The notes under the pieces: generated by a model
Told to the model about the DNA's origin: nothing
The model's input: only the letters and a program-made list of their open reading frames with translations
The model's database searches: none
Translations under genes and position numbers: made by a program
Assembly (NCBI RefSeq): GCF_902499125.1
Contig: NZ_CABVPX010000019.1
Coordinates: forward strand, 97,547-161,546
Direction of reading: 5' to 3'
Source: Burkholderia arboris
GTDB taxonomy: Bacteria > Pseudomonadota > Gammaproteobacteria > Burkholderiales > Burkholderiaceae
DNA: 64,000 nt
In this document: piece by piece, positions 28,922 through 38,279 of the stretch
How the letters are laid out: each line of letters starts with the position of its first letter
Position numbering within the stretch: position 1 is the first letter of the stretch

Positions 28922-29899
28922 TCAGGACGCCCTGAGCGGCTTGATCCGCGCAACCATCTCGCCGACTATGCCGCGCCGGAACGCAAGCACGCAGGCGATG
29001 AAGATCAGCCCGGTGACGATCGTCGCCGATTCGCCGAGCGAATGGAACCACGCGACGCCCGTCGTCGACGCGAGCCATTCGCCGATGTCGCCGAGCCGGT
29101 CTTCCAGCGCGACGATCAGCGCCGCGCCCAGCAGCGGCCCGAACAGCGTGCCCATCCCGCCGACCAGCGTCATCAGCACGACGAGGCCCGACATCGTCCA
29201 GTACGCATCCGACAGCGTCTCGAAGCCGAGCACGAGCACCTTCAGCGAGCCGGCCAGCCCCGCGAGCCCGGCCGACAGGATGAACGCGAGCAGCTTGAAG
29301 CGGTCGGTGTCGTAGCCGAGCGAAATGGCGCGCGCTTCGTTCTCCTTGATCGCGACGAGCACCTGGCCGAACGGCGAATGGACGACCCGCACGATGAACG
29401 CGCATGCGGCGACGACCACGGCGAGCACGACGTAGTACAGCGCGACGTCGTTCGACAGGTCCAGCAGCCCGAACAGGTGGCCGCGCGGCACGCCCTGCAA
29501 GCCGTCCTCGCCGTGCGTGAACGGTGCCTGCAGATAGATGAAGTAGACCATCTGCGCGAACGCGAGCGTGATCATCGCGAAGTAGATGCCCTGCCGGCGG
29601 ATCGCGAACAGCCCGACGACGAGCCCGAGCAGCGTCGCGGCGACGGTGCCGGCCAGCACGCCGAGTTCCGGCGTGAAACCGAGCGTCTGCATCGAATAGC
29701 CGGTCGCATAACCGGCCGTCGCGAGGAACATCGCATGGCCGAACGACAGCAGCCCCGTATAGCCGATCAGCAGGTTGAACGCAGCTGCGAACAGCGCGAA
29801 CGTCAGCACCTTCATCACGAACACCGGATACGCACCGATGAACGGCGCGGCGAGCAGTGCGGCGAGCAGCACGCCGTAGAGCACTTTTCTCTGCATCAT
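28922..29899 (-). CDS. livM: Branched-chain amino acid ABC transporter permease (LivM type)
   Basis: Membrane subunit, about nine hydrophobic segments, 325 residues. Conserved blocks: LLIGYTGLLSFGHAMFLATA, GIYFAMITLAFAQMVYFIY and LVGGMGTLFGPLLGAALIV. ATG 29899 overlaps the livH stop (ATGA), which shows translational coupling. Last gene of the second cluster. Confidence 0.93.
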   Translation of the reverse strand: MMQRKVLYGVLLAALLAAPFIGAYPVFVMKVLTFALFAAAFNLLIGYTGLLSFGHAMFLATAGYATGYSMQTLGFTPELGVLAGTVAATLLGLVVGLFAIRRQGIYFAMITLAFAQMVYFIYLQAPFTHGEDGLQGVPRGHLFGLLDLSNDVALYYVVLAVVVAACAFIVRVVHSPFGQVLVAIKENEARAISLGYDTDRFKLLAFILSAGLAGLAGSLKVLVLGFETLSDAYWTMSGLVVLMTLVGGMGTLFGPLLGAALIVALEDRLGDIGEWLASTTGVAWFHSLGESATIVTGLIFIACVLAFRRGIVGEMVARIKPLRAS

Positions 29900-30780
29900 T
29901 TTTCCTTGCCGAAGAGGCCCGCCGGGCGGAACAGCAGCACGATCGCCATGATCACGAACACGACGGTCGCCGACGCTTCGGGATAGAACACGCGCGTGAA
30001 GCCCTCGATCACGCCGAGCAGCAGGCCCGTGACGATCGAGCCGAGGATCGAGCCCATCCCGCCGATCACGACCACCGCGAACACGGTGATGATCATCGGC
30101 TGGCCCATCAGCGGCGACACCTGGATCACCGGCGCGGCCAGCACGCCCGCGAACGCGGCGAGCGCGACACCGAAGCCATAGGTGAGCGTGATCATCATCG
30201 GCACGTTCACGCCGAACGCCTCGACGAGCTTCGGATTCTCGGTGCCCGCCCGCAGGTACGCGCCGAGGCGCGTCTTCTCGATCACGAACCACGTCACGAG
30301 ACACACCGCGAGCGATGCGACGACGACCCACGCGCGATAGTTCGGCAGGAACATGAAGCCGAGGTTGGTCGCGCCGGACAGCTGCGACGGCACGTCGTAC
30401 GGCTGGCCCGACGATCCGTAGATCGACCGGAACACGCCTTCGACGACCAGCGTGAGGCCGAACGTGAGCAGCAGCCCGTACAGGTGATCGAGCTTGTACA
30501 GCCAGCGCAGCATCGAGCGCTCGATCGCGATCCCGAACGCGCCGACCACCAGCGGCGCCAGCACGAGCATCGCCCAGTACGGGAGCCCGAAGTACGACAG
30601 GCCCATCCACGCGAGCATCGCACCCAGCATGAACAGCGCGCCGTGCGCGAAGTTGATCACGTTGAGCAGCCCGAAGATCACCGCGAGCCCGAGACTCAGG
30701 ATCGCGTAGAACGAGCCGTTGACGAGCCCGAGCAGCAACTGGCTCAGCATCGCCGGCAACGGAATGCCAAAGATTTCCAT
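29896..30780 (-). CDS. livH: Branched-chain amino acid ABC transporter permease (LivH type)
   Basis: Membrane subunit, 294 residues from ATG 30780 (MEIFGIPLPAMLSQLLLGLV). Conserved GLLNVINFAHGALFMLGA and FAVVVIGGMGSILGSIVTGL blocks. Lies between the binding-protein gene and livM. A longer reading to 30873 has an arginine-rich N terminus and is unlikely. Confidence 0.93.
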   Translation of the reverse strand: MEIFGIPLPAMLSQLLLGLVNGSFYAILSLGLAVIFGLLNVINFAHGALFMLGAMLAWMGLSYFGLPYWAMLVLAPLVVGAFGIAIERSMLRWLYKLDHLYGLLLTFGLTLVVEGVFRSIYGSSGQPYDVPSQLSGATNLGFMFLPNYRAWVVVASLAVCLVTWFVIEKTRLGAYLRAGTENPKLVEAFGVNVPMMITLTYGFGVALAAFAGVLAAPVIQVSPLMGQPMIITVFAVVVIGGMGSILGSIVTGLLLGVIEGFTRVFYPEASATVVFVIMAIVLLFRPAGLFGKEK

Positions 30781-30908
30781 CGACTTAGCCGTCAGAATGA
30801 GTTTCGTTGCGCGCGCAACTTTTTCACGTTGCACGCGCGGGCGGCGCAGCGGGCACATCGCTGCAGCCGCCACCGAGCGGCGCGCCCGTGCGCGCCGCTA
30901 CGCCCTGC

Positions 30909-32108
30909 TTACTTCCAGGCCGCGCAGCGCGATTCCTGCTTGGTCCCGAACGCCTGTTCGCCCGGAATCGTCGCGAGCACCTTGTAGTAGTCCCACGGCT
31001 CCTTCGATTCCGACGGCTTCTTCACTTCCATCAGGTACATGTCGTGGATCATGCTGCCGTCCTGGCGGATGTAGCCCTTCGCGTAGAAGTCGTTGATCTT
31101 GATCTTCTTCAGCTCGGCCATCACCTTGTCGGAGTCGGTCGTCCCGGCGGCCTGCACGGCCTTCAGGTAGGTCGTCACCGACGAGTAGTCGGCCGCCTGC
31201 AGGCTCGACGGCATCTTCTTCATCTTGCCGAAGTAGCGCTGCGCCCACTGGCGCGATGCGGCGTCGCGGTTCCAGTACCAGCTGTCGGTCAGCACGAGGC
31301 CCTGCGTCGTCTCGAGGCCGAGGCTGTGCACGTCGTCGATGAACATCAGCAGCGCGGCGAGCTTCATCGTCTTCGTGATGCCGAATTCCTTCGCGGCCTT
31401 GATCGAGTTGATCGTGTCGCCGCCCGCGTTCGCGAGGCCGAGGATCTGCGCCTTCGACGCCTGCGCCTGCAGCAGGAACGACGAGAAATCCGACGCGGAC
31501 AGCGGGTGGCGCACCGCGCCGAGCACCTGGCCGCCGTTCGCCTTCACGACATCCGACGTGTTCTTCTCGAGCGCCTTGCCGAACGCGTAGTCGGCCGTCA
31601 GGAAGAACCACGACTTGCCGCCCTGCTTGACCACCGCCGAACCGGTGCCCTTCGCGAGCGCCATCGTGTCGTACGCGTAGTGGACCGTGTACGGCGTGCA
31701 CTGCTCGTTGGTCAGCGTGTCGGCGCCCGCGCCGATGTTGATGTAGACCTTCTTCTTCTCGGCCGCAACCTGGTTCATCGACAGCGCGGTGGCCGAATTC
31801 GTGCCGCCGACCAGCAGGTCGAGCCCGCCGCGGTCCATCCATTCGCGCGCCTTCGATGCGGCGATGTCGGCCTTGTTCTGGTGATCGGCGTAGACGACCT
31901 CGATCGGCTTGCCGAGCACCTTGCCGCCGAAATCGGCGACCGCCATGCGGATCGCCTCGAGACCGCCCTGCCCGTCGATGTCCGCGTAAAGCCCCGACAT
32001 GTCGGTGATGAAGCCGATCTTCACGGTATCCGCCGCGTGTGCGGCGCCGGCGGTGAGCGCGGCGGTCGCGAGCGCGAGACAGGCCTGTGCGAGGGTCTTC
32101 ATTTTCAT
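30909..32108 (-). CDS. Periplasmic amino acid-type ABC binding protein
   Basis: Solute-binding protein of the Leu/Ile/Val family, 399 residues. Signal peptide 1-26 (LALATAALTAGAAHA), then VKIGFITDMSGLYADIDGQG and FFLTADYAFGKALEKNTSDV. Belongs to a subgroup often linked to amide, urea or aromatic substrates, so branched-chain amino acids are not certain. Sits between the ATPase genes and permease genes of the second cluster. Confidence 0.88.
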   Translation of the reverse strand: MKMKTLAQACLALATAALTAGAAHAADTVKIGFITDMSGLYADIDGQGGLEAIRMAVADFGGKVLGKPIEVVYADHQNKADIAASKAREWMDRGGLDLLVGGTNSATALSMNQVAAEKKKVYINIGAGADTLTNEQCTPYTVHYAYDTMALAKGTGSAVVKQGGKSWFFLTADYAFGKALEKNTSDVVKANGGQVLGAVRHPLSASDFSSFLLQAQASKAQILGLANAGGDTINSIKAAKEFGITKTMKLAALLMFIDDVHSLGLETTQGLVLTDSWYWNRDAASRQWAQRYFGKMKKMPSSLQAADYSSVTTYLKAVQAAGTTDSDKVMAELKKIKINDFYAKGYIRQDGSMIHDMYLMEVKKPSESKEPWDYYKVLATIPGEQAFGTKQESRCAAWK

Positions 32109-32185
32109 TGACGTCTCCTGTTGTTCTGATGCGTTGTGGTTGTTCGAGGGCCGCCACGGCTAGCGGCTAGGGAAACGGGGCGGCG

Positions 32186-32941
32186 TCACACCCCAAGCAG
32201 GTCGTGCAGGGTCGGCATCTTGCTTTCCAGTTCGGCCGCCTGAAAATGCTCGACGATGCTGCCGTGCTCCATCACGTAGAAGCGGTCGGCGAGCGGCGCG
32301 GCGAAGCGGAAATTCTGTTCGACCATCACGATCGTGTAGCCGCGCGCCTTCAGCGCGACGATCATCCGTGCGAGCGACTGCACGATCACCGGTGCGAGGC
32401 CTTCGGAAATCTCGTCGAGCAGCAGCAGGTTCGCGCCGGTGCGCAAAATCCGCGCGACCGCGAGCATTTGCTGCTCGCCGCCGGACAGCCGCGTGCCCTG
32501 GCTCTGCCGGCGCGACGCGAGGTTCGGGAACATCGCGTAGATCTCGTCGAGCGACATCGCATGCTCGCGCGGCCCGATCAGCGGCGGCAGCATCAGGTTC
32601 TCCTCGCACGACAGGCTCGAGAAGATCCCGCGCTCCTCCGGGCAGTAACCGAGGCCGAAATGTGCGATGCGGTGCGTCGCGAGGCCGATCGTCTCGTTGC
32701 CCGCGACCTTGATCGACCCGCTGCGGCGGCCCGTGAGGCCCATGATCGCGCGCAGCGTCGTCGTGCGGCCCGCGCCGTTGCGGCCGAGCAGCGTGACGAC
32801 CTCGCCGCGATGCACCGTCAGGTCGACACCGTGCAATATGTGGGATTCCCCGTACCAGGCCTCCAGGCCCGTGATCTCCAGCGCGGGCGTACCGCTCTCG
32901 ACGCCGCTCAATTCGCGTTCCTCCCGTTCGCTGTGCTTCAT
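32186..32941 (-). CDS. livF: Branched-chain amino acid ABC transporter ATPase (LivF type) with Arg in the P-loop
   Basis: 251 residues. The Walker A reads GRNGAGRTTT (53-62): the normally invariant lysine is arginine at residue 59. The signature (TRLSGGEQQMLAVARIL) and Walker B (LLLLDEISEGLAP) are otherwise normal. It may be weakly active, or the partner LivG may carry ATP hydrolysis. ATG 32941 overlaps the livG stop. A ~20-residue polar extension precedes the domain. Confidence 0.9.
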   Translation of the reverse strand: MKHSEREERELSGVESGTPALEITGLEAWYGESHILHGVDLTVHRGEVVTLLGRNGAGRTTTLRAIMGLTGRRSGSIKVAGNETIGLATHRIAHFGLGYCPEERGIFSSLSCEENLMLPPLIGPREHAMSLDEIYAMFPNLASRRQSQGTRLSGGEQQMLAVARILRTGANLLLLDEISEGLAPVIVQSLARMIVALKARGYTIVMVEQNFRFAAPLADRFYVMEHGSIVEHFQAAELESKMPTLHDLLGV

Positions 32942-33717
32942 GCGTGCGCCCCCGCGAGCGCCGCGTCGGCACTGCCCATGTAGGCCTCGATGACGAGCGG
33001 ATTCTTCGACACCTCCGCATACGAGCCTTCGGCCAGCACCTCGCCGCGTTGCAGGACGGTGATCGTGTCGGAGATGCCCGCGATCACGTTCATGTTGTGC
33101 TCCACCATCAGGATCGTGCGGCCGCTCGCGACCTTCTTGATCAGCGCGGTCACACGGTCGACGTCCTCGTGGCCCATCCCCTGCGTGGGCTCGTCGAGCA
33201 GCATCAGTTCGGGTTCCATCGCGAGCGTCGTCGCGATCTCGAGCGCGCGCTTGCGGCCGTATGCCAGTTCGACGGTCGGCACGTGCGCGAAATCGGTGAG
33301 GCCGACCTGCGTGAGCAGGTCCATCGCGCGATCGTCGAGCCGTTTCAGCGTGCGTTCGCTGCGCCAGAAATGGAATTCCGTGCCGAGCGCGCGCTGCAGG
33401 CCGATGCGCACGTTCTGCAGCGCGGTCAGGTGCGGGAACACGGCCGAGATCTGGAACGAACGGATGATGCCGCGCCGCGCAACCTGCGCGGGCCGCTCGT
33501 CGGTGATGTCGATGCCGTTGAAGACGATCTGGCCGGCCGTCGGCGTCAGGAACTTGGTGAGGAGGTTGAAGCAGGTGGTCTTGCCCGCGCCGTTCGGCCC
33601 GATCAGCGCATGAATCGCGCCGCGGCGCACACGCAGGTTGACGCCGTTCACGGCGGTGAAGCCCCTGAATTCTTTTGTCAGTCCGCGTGTTTCCAGAATC
33701 GTGTCGCCGAAAATCAT
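32938..33717 (-). CDS. livG: Branched-chain amino acid ABC transporter ATPase (LivG type)
   Basis: 259 residues, first gene of the second cluster. Walker A GPNGAGKTTCFN is intact, Walker B LMLLDEPTQGMGHED is present. The signature block reads VELAYGRKRALEIATTL, as in LivG proteins that lack the usual LSGGQ. The 33718-34021 spacer upstream should hold the operon promoter; I saw no convincing -35/-10 pair. Confidence 0.94.
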   Translation of the reverse strand: MIFGDTILETRGLTKEFRGFTAVNGVNLRVRRGAIHALIGPNGAGKTTCFNLLTKFLTPTAGQIVFNGIDITDERPAQVARRGIIRSFQISAVFPHLTALQNVRIGLQRALGTEFHFWRSERTLKRLDDRAMDLLTQVGLTDFAHVPTVELAYGRKRALEIATTLAMEPELMLLDEPTQGMGHEDVDRVTALIKKVASGRTILMVEHNMNVIAGISDTITVLQRGEVLAEGSYAEVSKNPLVIEAYMGSADAALAGAHA

Positions 33718-34021
33718 GTTCCCTTCCGTACGAAGTCAGGCGAAGCACCGGGAAGCCTGGCGCGAGCGACCGCGAACAGGTCAGCGGATCAGCGGGCTGC
33801 CCCCGGGCGCCGTGTTACGCCTCGAGGGTTGGTCTCCCGCGCCGACGCGTATGCACATTGCGCAACATTGTCGCGCCGTTGGTGCAGTGCAATCATCGGG
33901 ATTTGCACTTATAGGGCCGACCGCTATATCGCACGCGGCTGAGCACGATTTTTCGCGCTGTTTTTTTGACACGTGCATCATCGCGCGTTGACCTTCCTGC
34001 ATGCCCGGCACGCACGCGATG

Positions 34022-34045
34022 AAAAAAGCCGCGCGACTGCGCGGC
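34022..34045 (-). terminator. Intrinsic terminator after the GMC oxidoreductase gene
   Basis: GCCGCGC (34028-34034), loop GACT, GCGCGGC (34039-34045); on the minus strand followed by six T (34027-34022). About 105 bases beyond the stop codon. Confidence 0.8.
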
Positions 34046-34150
34046 CTGCATGGATCGTGCCGTTCGAACAAACGCGACGACAGCTTGTTTCGCATAGCGA
34101 ATCAGCGGGCGCTTTCATGACGGCCCGCTGTCGCGCGTGTCAGCGTGCCG

Positions 34151-35836
34151 TCACGCAACCGTCACCGCGGCGTCGGTTCGCACCGGGGTCGCTTCGCGCG
34201 CCGCGCGGCGATCGGCGCGGATCATGTCGCTCGCGCGCTCGGCAATCATCAGCGTCGGCGAATTGGTGTTGCCCGATGTAATGAACGGCATCACCGATGC
34301 ATCGACGATCCGCAGCCCGGCGATGCCGCGCACGCGCAACCGGCTGTCGACCACCGCGCGTTCGTCGTCGGCACGCCCCATCCGGCAGGTGCCGACCGGG
34401 TGGAAGATCGTCGTGCCGACCGCGCCGGCCGCCTCGATCAGCTCGGCCTCGCTGCGATATTGCGTACCCGGCAGGATTTCCGCGGGACGATAGCGCGCGA
34501 GCGCCGGCGCGGACGCGATCCGGCGCGTCAGGCGCAGCGCGTTCGCGGCGACATGCCGATCGTGGTCGGTCGACAGATAGTTCGGCGCGATCGCCGGCGC
34601 GACGCCCGGATCGGCGCTCGTGACGTGCACGCTGCCGCGCGATGTCGGCCGCAGATGGCACACCGACGCCGTAAATGCATTGAAGCTGTGCAGCGGCTCG
34701 CCGAAGCGTTCGAGCGACAGCGGCTGCACGTGGTATTCGAGATCGGGGCGCGTGAGCGCGGGATCGTCCGGATCGGATTTCGCGAATGCGCCGAGCTGCG
34801 ACGGCGCCATCGACATCGGCCCGCGTTGCAGCAACGCATATTCGGCGCCGATCATCAGCTTGCCCCACCAGTGCGCGGACAGCGTGTTGAGCGTGCGCAC
34901 GCCTTCGACGCGATACGCCATCCGCAACTGCAGGTGATCCTGCAGGTTTTCGCCGACGCCCGGCAGATCCTGCACGACGTCGATGCCGAGCGCCTGCAGC
35001 CGCCGGCCGTCGCCGATTCCCGACAGTTCGAGCAGCTGCGGCGAATTCACCGCGCCGGACGTCAGCAGCACTTCCGAGCGCGCCCGCGCGACGTAATCGG
35101 TGCCGCCGCCGTGATACTCGACGCCGACGGCACGGCGCCCTTCGAAGATCACGCGCTGCGCCTGCGCGCCGGTGATCACGGTCAGGTTCGGCCGCGCCAT
35201 CGCGGGCCGCAGGAACGCCTTCGACGTATTCCAGCGCACGCCACGCTTCTGGTTCACCTCGAAATAGCCGACCCCGGTATTGTCGCCGCGGTTGAAATCG
35301 TCGGTGGCGGGGATGCCTGTCTGCTGCGCTGCCTGCGCGAACGATTCGAGGATCTCCCAGCGCAGCCGCTGCTTCTCGACGCGCCAGTAGCCGCCCGCGC
35401 CGTGCGCGTCGCTCGCGCCCGCATGGTGATCCTCGCTGCGCTTGAAGATCGGCAGCACGCTGTCCCACGACCAGCCGGCGTCGCCGGTGGCATCCGCCCA
35501 GCTGTCGTAATCCTCCCGCTGGCCGCGCATGTAGATCATCCCGTTGATCGACGAGCAGCCGCCGAGCACGCGGCCGCGCGGATACGACAGCGCGCGGCCG
35601 TTGAGCGCCGCTTCGGGTTGCGTCTTGTACAGCCAGTCGGTGCGCGGGTTGCCGATGCAATACAGATAGCCGACCGGGATATGGATCCAGTGATAGTCGT
35701 CCTTGCCGCCCGCTTCGAGCAGCAGGACGCGGATGTCGGGATCCTCGGTCAGGCGGTTCGCGAGCACGCAGCCCGCGGTGCCCGCGCCGACGATCACGTA
35801 ATCGAATTCGCCTTCGAGCGTACGTTGAGTACTCAC
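34151..35836 (-). CDS. GMC-family FAD oxidoreductase (choline dehydrogenase-like)
   Basis: FAD alcohol dehydrogenase, 561 residues. N-terminal FAD motif FDYVIVGAGTAGCVLANRLT, GMC signature RGRVLGGCSSINGMIYMRG, second signature LLTSGAVNSPQLLELSGIG, and C-terminal active-site HPVGTCRMG plus SGNTNSPTLMIAERASDMI. Start is GTG 35836 after AAGGGGACACGCC. Divergent from a LysR regulator, which probably controls it. Choline is only one possible substrate; no betaine aldehyde dehydrogenase gene is adjacent, so another alcohol is likely. Confidence 0.9.
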   Translation of the reverse strand: MSTQRTLEGEFDYVIVGAGTAGCVLANRLTEDPDIRVLLLEAGGKDDYHWIHIPVGYLYCIGNPRTDWLYKTQPEAALNGRALSYPRGRVLGGCSSINGMIYMRGQREDYDSWADATGDAGWSWDSVLPIFKRSEDHHAGASDAHGAGGYWRVEKQRLRWEILESFAQAAQQTGIPATDDFNRGDNTGVGYFEVNQKRGVRWNTSKAFLRPAMARPNLTVITGAQAQRVIFEGRRAVGVEYHGGGTDYVARARSEVLLTSGAVNSPQLLELSGIGDGRRLQALGIDVVQDLPGVGENLQDHLQLRMAYRVEGVRTLNTLSAHWWGKLMIGAEYALLQRGPMSMAPSQLGAFAKSDPDDPALTRPDLEYHVQPLSLERFGEPLHSFNAFTASVCHLRPTSRGSVHVTSADPGVAPAIAPNYLSTDHDRHVAANALRLTRRIASAPALARYRPAEILPGTQYRSEAELIEAAGAVGTTIFHPVGTCRMGRADDERAVVDSRLRVRGIAGLRIVDASVMPFITSGNTNSPTLMIAERASDMIRADRRAAREATPVRTDAAVTVA

Positions 35837-36022
35837 GGCGTGTCCCCTTCTTCCTTGTTGTGCGCCGCGCGGCGCGATGCCGCGCGCATTTTCAGCATAG
35901 TGCGTCGCGGGCCGCGCTGGCGGCCGCGCGCGCCACGACCCGAGGAAGCGTACTCCCGCAGCCGGCCGCCGATCCAATGAGTTATGCTGAACTGCGTTAT
36001 AAGCTGCGCTCATATCACGACG

Positions 36023-36922
36023 ATGGATCTCACCCTGCTCCGCGCCTTCGCGACGGTCGCGCGCGAAGGCAACCTGACGCGCGCCGCCGCGCAGCTGCAC
36101 CTGACGCAGCCGGCCGTCAGCCTGCAGATCAAGCATCTGCAGGAAACGCTCGGCGTCACGCTGTTCACGCGCACGTCGCGCGGGCTCGCGCTCACGCGCG
36201 ACGGCCAGACGCTGCTGCCGCATGCGGAGCGCGCGCTCGCCGCGGCTGCCGACGTGCAGCGCGCCGCTGCTGCGCTGCGGCACGAGGTGCGCGGCCGGCT
36301 GCGGATCGGCACGATCCTCGATCCGGGCTTCCTGCGGCTCGGCGGCTTCCTGCGCGCGCTGGTCGAAACCCACCCGCAGATCGAGACGGCGCTGCGGCAC
36401 GGAATGTCGGGCTGGGTGATCGAACAGGTGCGCGCGCAGGCGCTCGACGTCGGCTACTACATCGGCCGGCCGGGTGAGGACGATCCGCTCGACGGCGCGC
36501 TGTTCCACACCGTCACGCTCACGCATTTCCAGTACCGCGTGCTCGCGCCGGCCGGCTGGAAGGAGCGCGTGCAGCGCGCGCACGACTGGCGCGCGCTCGC
36601 CGCGCTGCCGTGGATCTGGACGCCGCCCGCGTCCGCACACCACCGGCTGCTGTCGCGGCGTTTCGCGGACGCCGGCGCGCAACCCGTGAAGGTCGCCGAG
36701 GTCGACCAGGAGCAGTCGATGCTCGACCTCGTCAAATCGGGGATCGGATTGACGCTCGCGCGCGACTCGACCGCGCTGGCCGAAGCGCACGCGCATGCAC
36801 TGACGATCGTCGAACGTGTGACGGTGCCGACCGAACTGACGTTCGTGACGCTCGCCGAGCGCCGCGACGAGCCGGCGATCGCGGCCGCGCTGCGGCTGAT
36901 CGAGACGCAGTGGGCGATATGA
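36023..36922 (+). CDS. LysR-family transcriptional regulator
   Basis: N-terminal winged helix-turn-helix (MDLTLLRAFATVAREGNLTR, AAAQLHLTQPAVSLQIKHLQ) and a periplasmic-binding-like effector domain. 299 residues from ATG 36023; an in-frame ATG at 35984 would add 13. Divergent from the GMC oxidoreductase gene across ~186 bases. TTAT/ATAA half-sites (35982-36001) could be part of its operator. Effector unknown. Confidence 0.92.
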   Translation: MDLTLLRAFATVAREGNLTRAAAQLHLTQPAVSLQIKHLQETLGVTLFTRTSRGLALTRDGQTLLPHAERALAAAADVQRAAAALRHEVRGRLRIGTILDPGFLRLGGFLRALVETHPQIETALRHGMSGWVIEQVRAQALDVGYYIGRPGEDDPLDGALFHTVTLTHFQYRVLAPAGWKERVQRAHDWRALAALPWIWTPPASAHHRLLSRRFADAGAQPVKVAEVDQEQSMLDLVKSGIGLTLARDSTALAEAHAHALTIVERVTVPTELTFVTLAERRDEPAIAAALRLIETQWAI

Positions 36923-37052
36923 GCGGCGCTGATGACGCGGCGTTCGCATGCGGACGCGTCATCGCGCCACACCGGCCGTCACGCCACCGTCTCCGCGTTT
37001 TTGCTAGATTGTGCGTTCGCACACCGCGAGACCCCGATTGAAGGAGACCCGC

Positions 37053-37586
37053 ATGGCCCGCAACATCGAGATCAAAGCCCGCGCCCGTGAATTCGACCGG
37101 CTGCGCGAACAGGCTGCCAAGCTCGCGACCGAAGCGCCGCTGTTCTACCGCCAGCAGGATTTCTTCTACGACGTGCCGCGCGGCCGGCTGAAGCTGCGCC
37201 GCTTCGAGGACGGCACGCCGGCCGAACTGATCTTCTATCAGCGTGACGACCGCGACGGCCCGAAGGCTTCGTACTACACGCGCAGCCCCGTGACGAACGC
37301 CGACGCGATGCACGCGCTGCTCGCGACCGCGCTGACCACGCGCGGGATCGTGACGAAGGAACGGCACGTGTACCTCGCGGGCCGCACGCGCATCCATCTC
37401 GACCGCGTCGACGGCCTCGGCGACTTCATCGAACTGGAAGTCGTGCTCGGCCCTGACGACGACGAAGCCGGCGGCGAAGCCGAAGCGCACGACGTGTTCG
37501 CGAAGCTCGGCGTGGCGCAGGACGATCTCGTCGCGGTCGCGTATGTCGACCTGCTGAACGCCGACACGCAACACGAAGCGGCCTGA
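37053..37586 (+). CDS. CYTH-domain protein (class IV adenylate cyclase / triphosphatase family)
   Basis: 177 residues. Starts MARNIEIKARARE, the ExExK metal-binding signature of the CYTH fold. The later basic and acidic strands (KLRRFEDGTPAELIFYQR, GLGDFIELEVVL) fit. Members hydrolyse triphosphates or cyclise ATP; which is true here cannot be told. ATG 37053 follows AAGGAGACCCGC. Convergent with the Lrp-type regulator; the gap holds a perfect 14-base inverted repeat (37599-37612 / 37630-37643). Confidence 0.85.
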   Translation: MARNIEIKARAREFDRLREQAAKLATEAPLFYRQQDFFYDVPRGRLKLRRFEDGTPAELIFYQRDDRDGPKASYYTRSPVTNADAMHALLATALTTRGIVTKERHVYLAGRTRIHLDRVDGLGDFIELEVVLGPDDDEAGGEAEAHDVFAKLGVAQDDLVAVAYVDLLNADTQHEAA

Positions 37587-37654
37587 TCCGGCCCCACCGG
37601 CGGCGGCCGCGCAGCGCGTGCCGCCTTCAGCGCGGCCGCCGCCCCGTCACTGCT

Positions 37655-38140
37655 TTATGCGGCGCCGGGCGCCAGATGCGCGAGCGGCAGCGCGCCGTTG
37701 CGCTTGAAGGTCGTCAGCACGATGTTCGAGCGCACGCTGTCGACGCCCGGCACGCGCATCAGCTTCTTCATCACGAACTGCGACAGCGCGTTCAGGTCCG
37801 GCGCGACGATCCGCAACAGGTAGTCGGCATCGCCCACCACCGCATGGCATTCGAGCACCTCGGGCAGCACGTCGATCTGCTGCTGGAACTGCTCGATGAT
37901 CGAATCGCCGTGGTGCTTGAGCTTCAGGCTCGTGAACGCGGTGACGCCGAGCCCGAGCTTCTCCGGGCGCAGCATCACGCGGTAGCCTTCGATCACGCCA
38001 GCCGCCTCGAGCCGCTGCAGCCGCCGGCCGATCTGCGACGGCGACAGCGGCACCTCCTCGCCGAGCTGCTGATGCGTCGCGCGACCAAAGCGCTGCAACA
38101 CGTCCAGCAGCGCGAGATCGAAATGATCGAGTTCCAGCAT
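37655..38140 (-). CDS. Lrp/AsnC-family regulator, probable phenylalanine catabolism regulator
   Basis: 161 residues: N-terminal helix-turn-helix (HFDLALLDVLQRFGRATHQQ, SPSQIGRRLQRLEAAGVI) and C-terminal RAM domain (VLECHAVVGDADYLLRIVAP). ATG 38140 follows GGAG (GCGGAGAATGCTC). Divergent from phhA across a 45-base concentric palindrome, so it very likely senses phenylalanine or tyrosine and controls phhA-phhB and itself. The inference rests on position. Confidence 0.9.
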   Translation of the reverse strand: MLELDHFDLALLDVLQRFGRATHQQLGEEVPLSPSQIGRRLQRLEAAGVIEGYRVMLRPEKLGLGVTAFTSLKLKHHGDSIIEQFQQQIDVLPEVLECHAVVGDADYLLRIVAPDLNALSQFVMKKLMRVPGVDSVRSNIVLTTFKRNGALPLAHLAPGAA

Positions 38141-38155
38141 GAGCATTCTCCGCAT

Positions 38156-38200
38156 TGATTCGTAATTTGATGCGCAATTATCGCATCAACAGGCGAATCA
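38156..38200. promoter_or_regulatory. Concentric palindrome between the Lrp-type regulator and phhA
   Basis: Outer arms TGATTCG (38156-38162) and CGAATCA (38194-38200), inner arms TTGATGCG (38167-38174) and CGCATCAA (38182-38189). Both dyads share the centre 38178. Perfect nested symmetry is expected for a multi-dimer Lrp-type binding site. Confidence 0.75.
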
Positions 38201-38279
38201 GCGCCAACTATGCGCCCATTCCGCGCGCCGCCCGCTCTACACTTGCATGGTTCCCAACCACAGCGTGCAGAGCCTCATC

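Noticed and set aside
30795..30820. Terminator-like palindrome GTTGCGCGCGCAAC plus T run between binding-protein and livH genes
   Set aside because: The T run is on the plus strand, while all genes here read on the minus strand; the stem is short.
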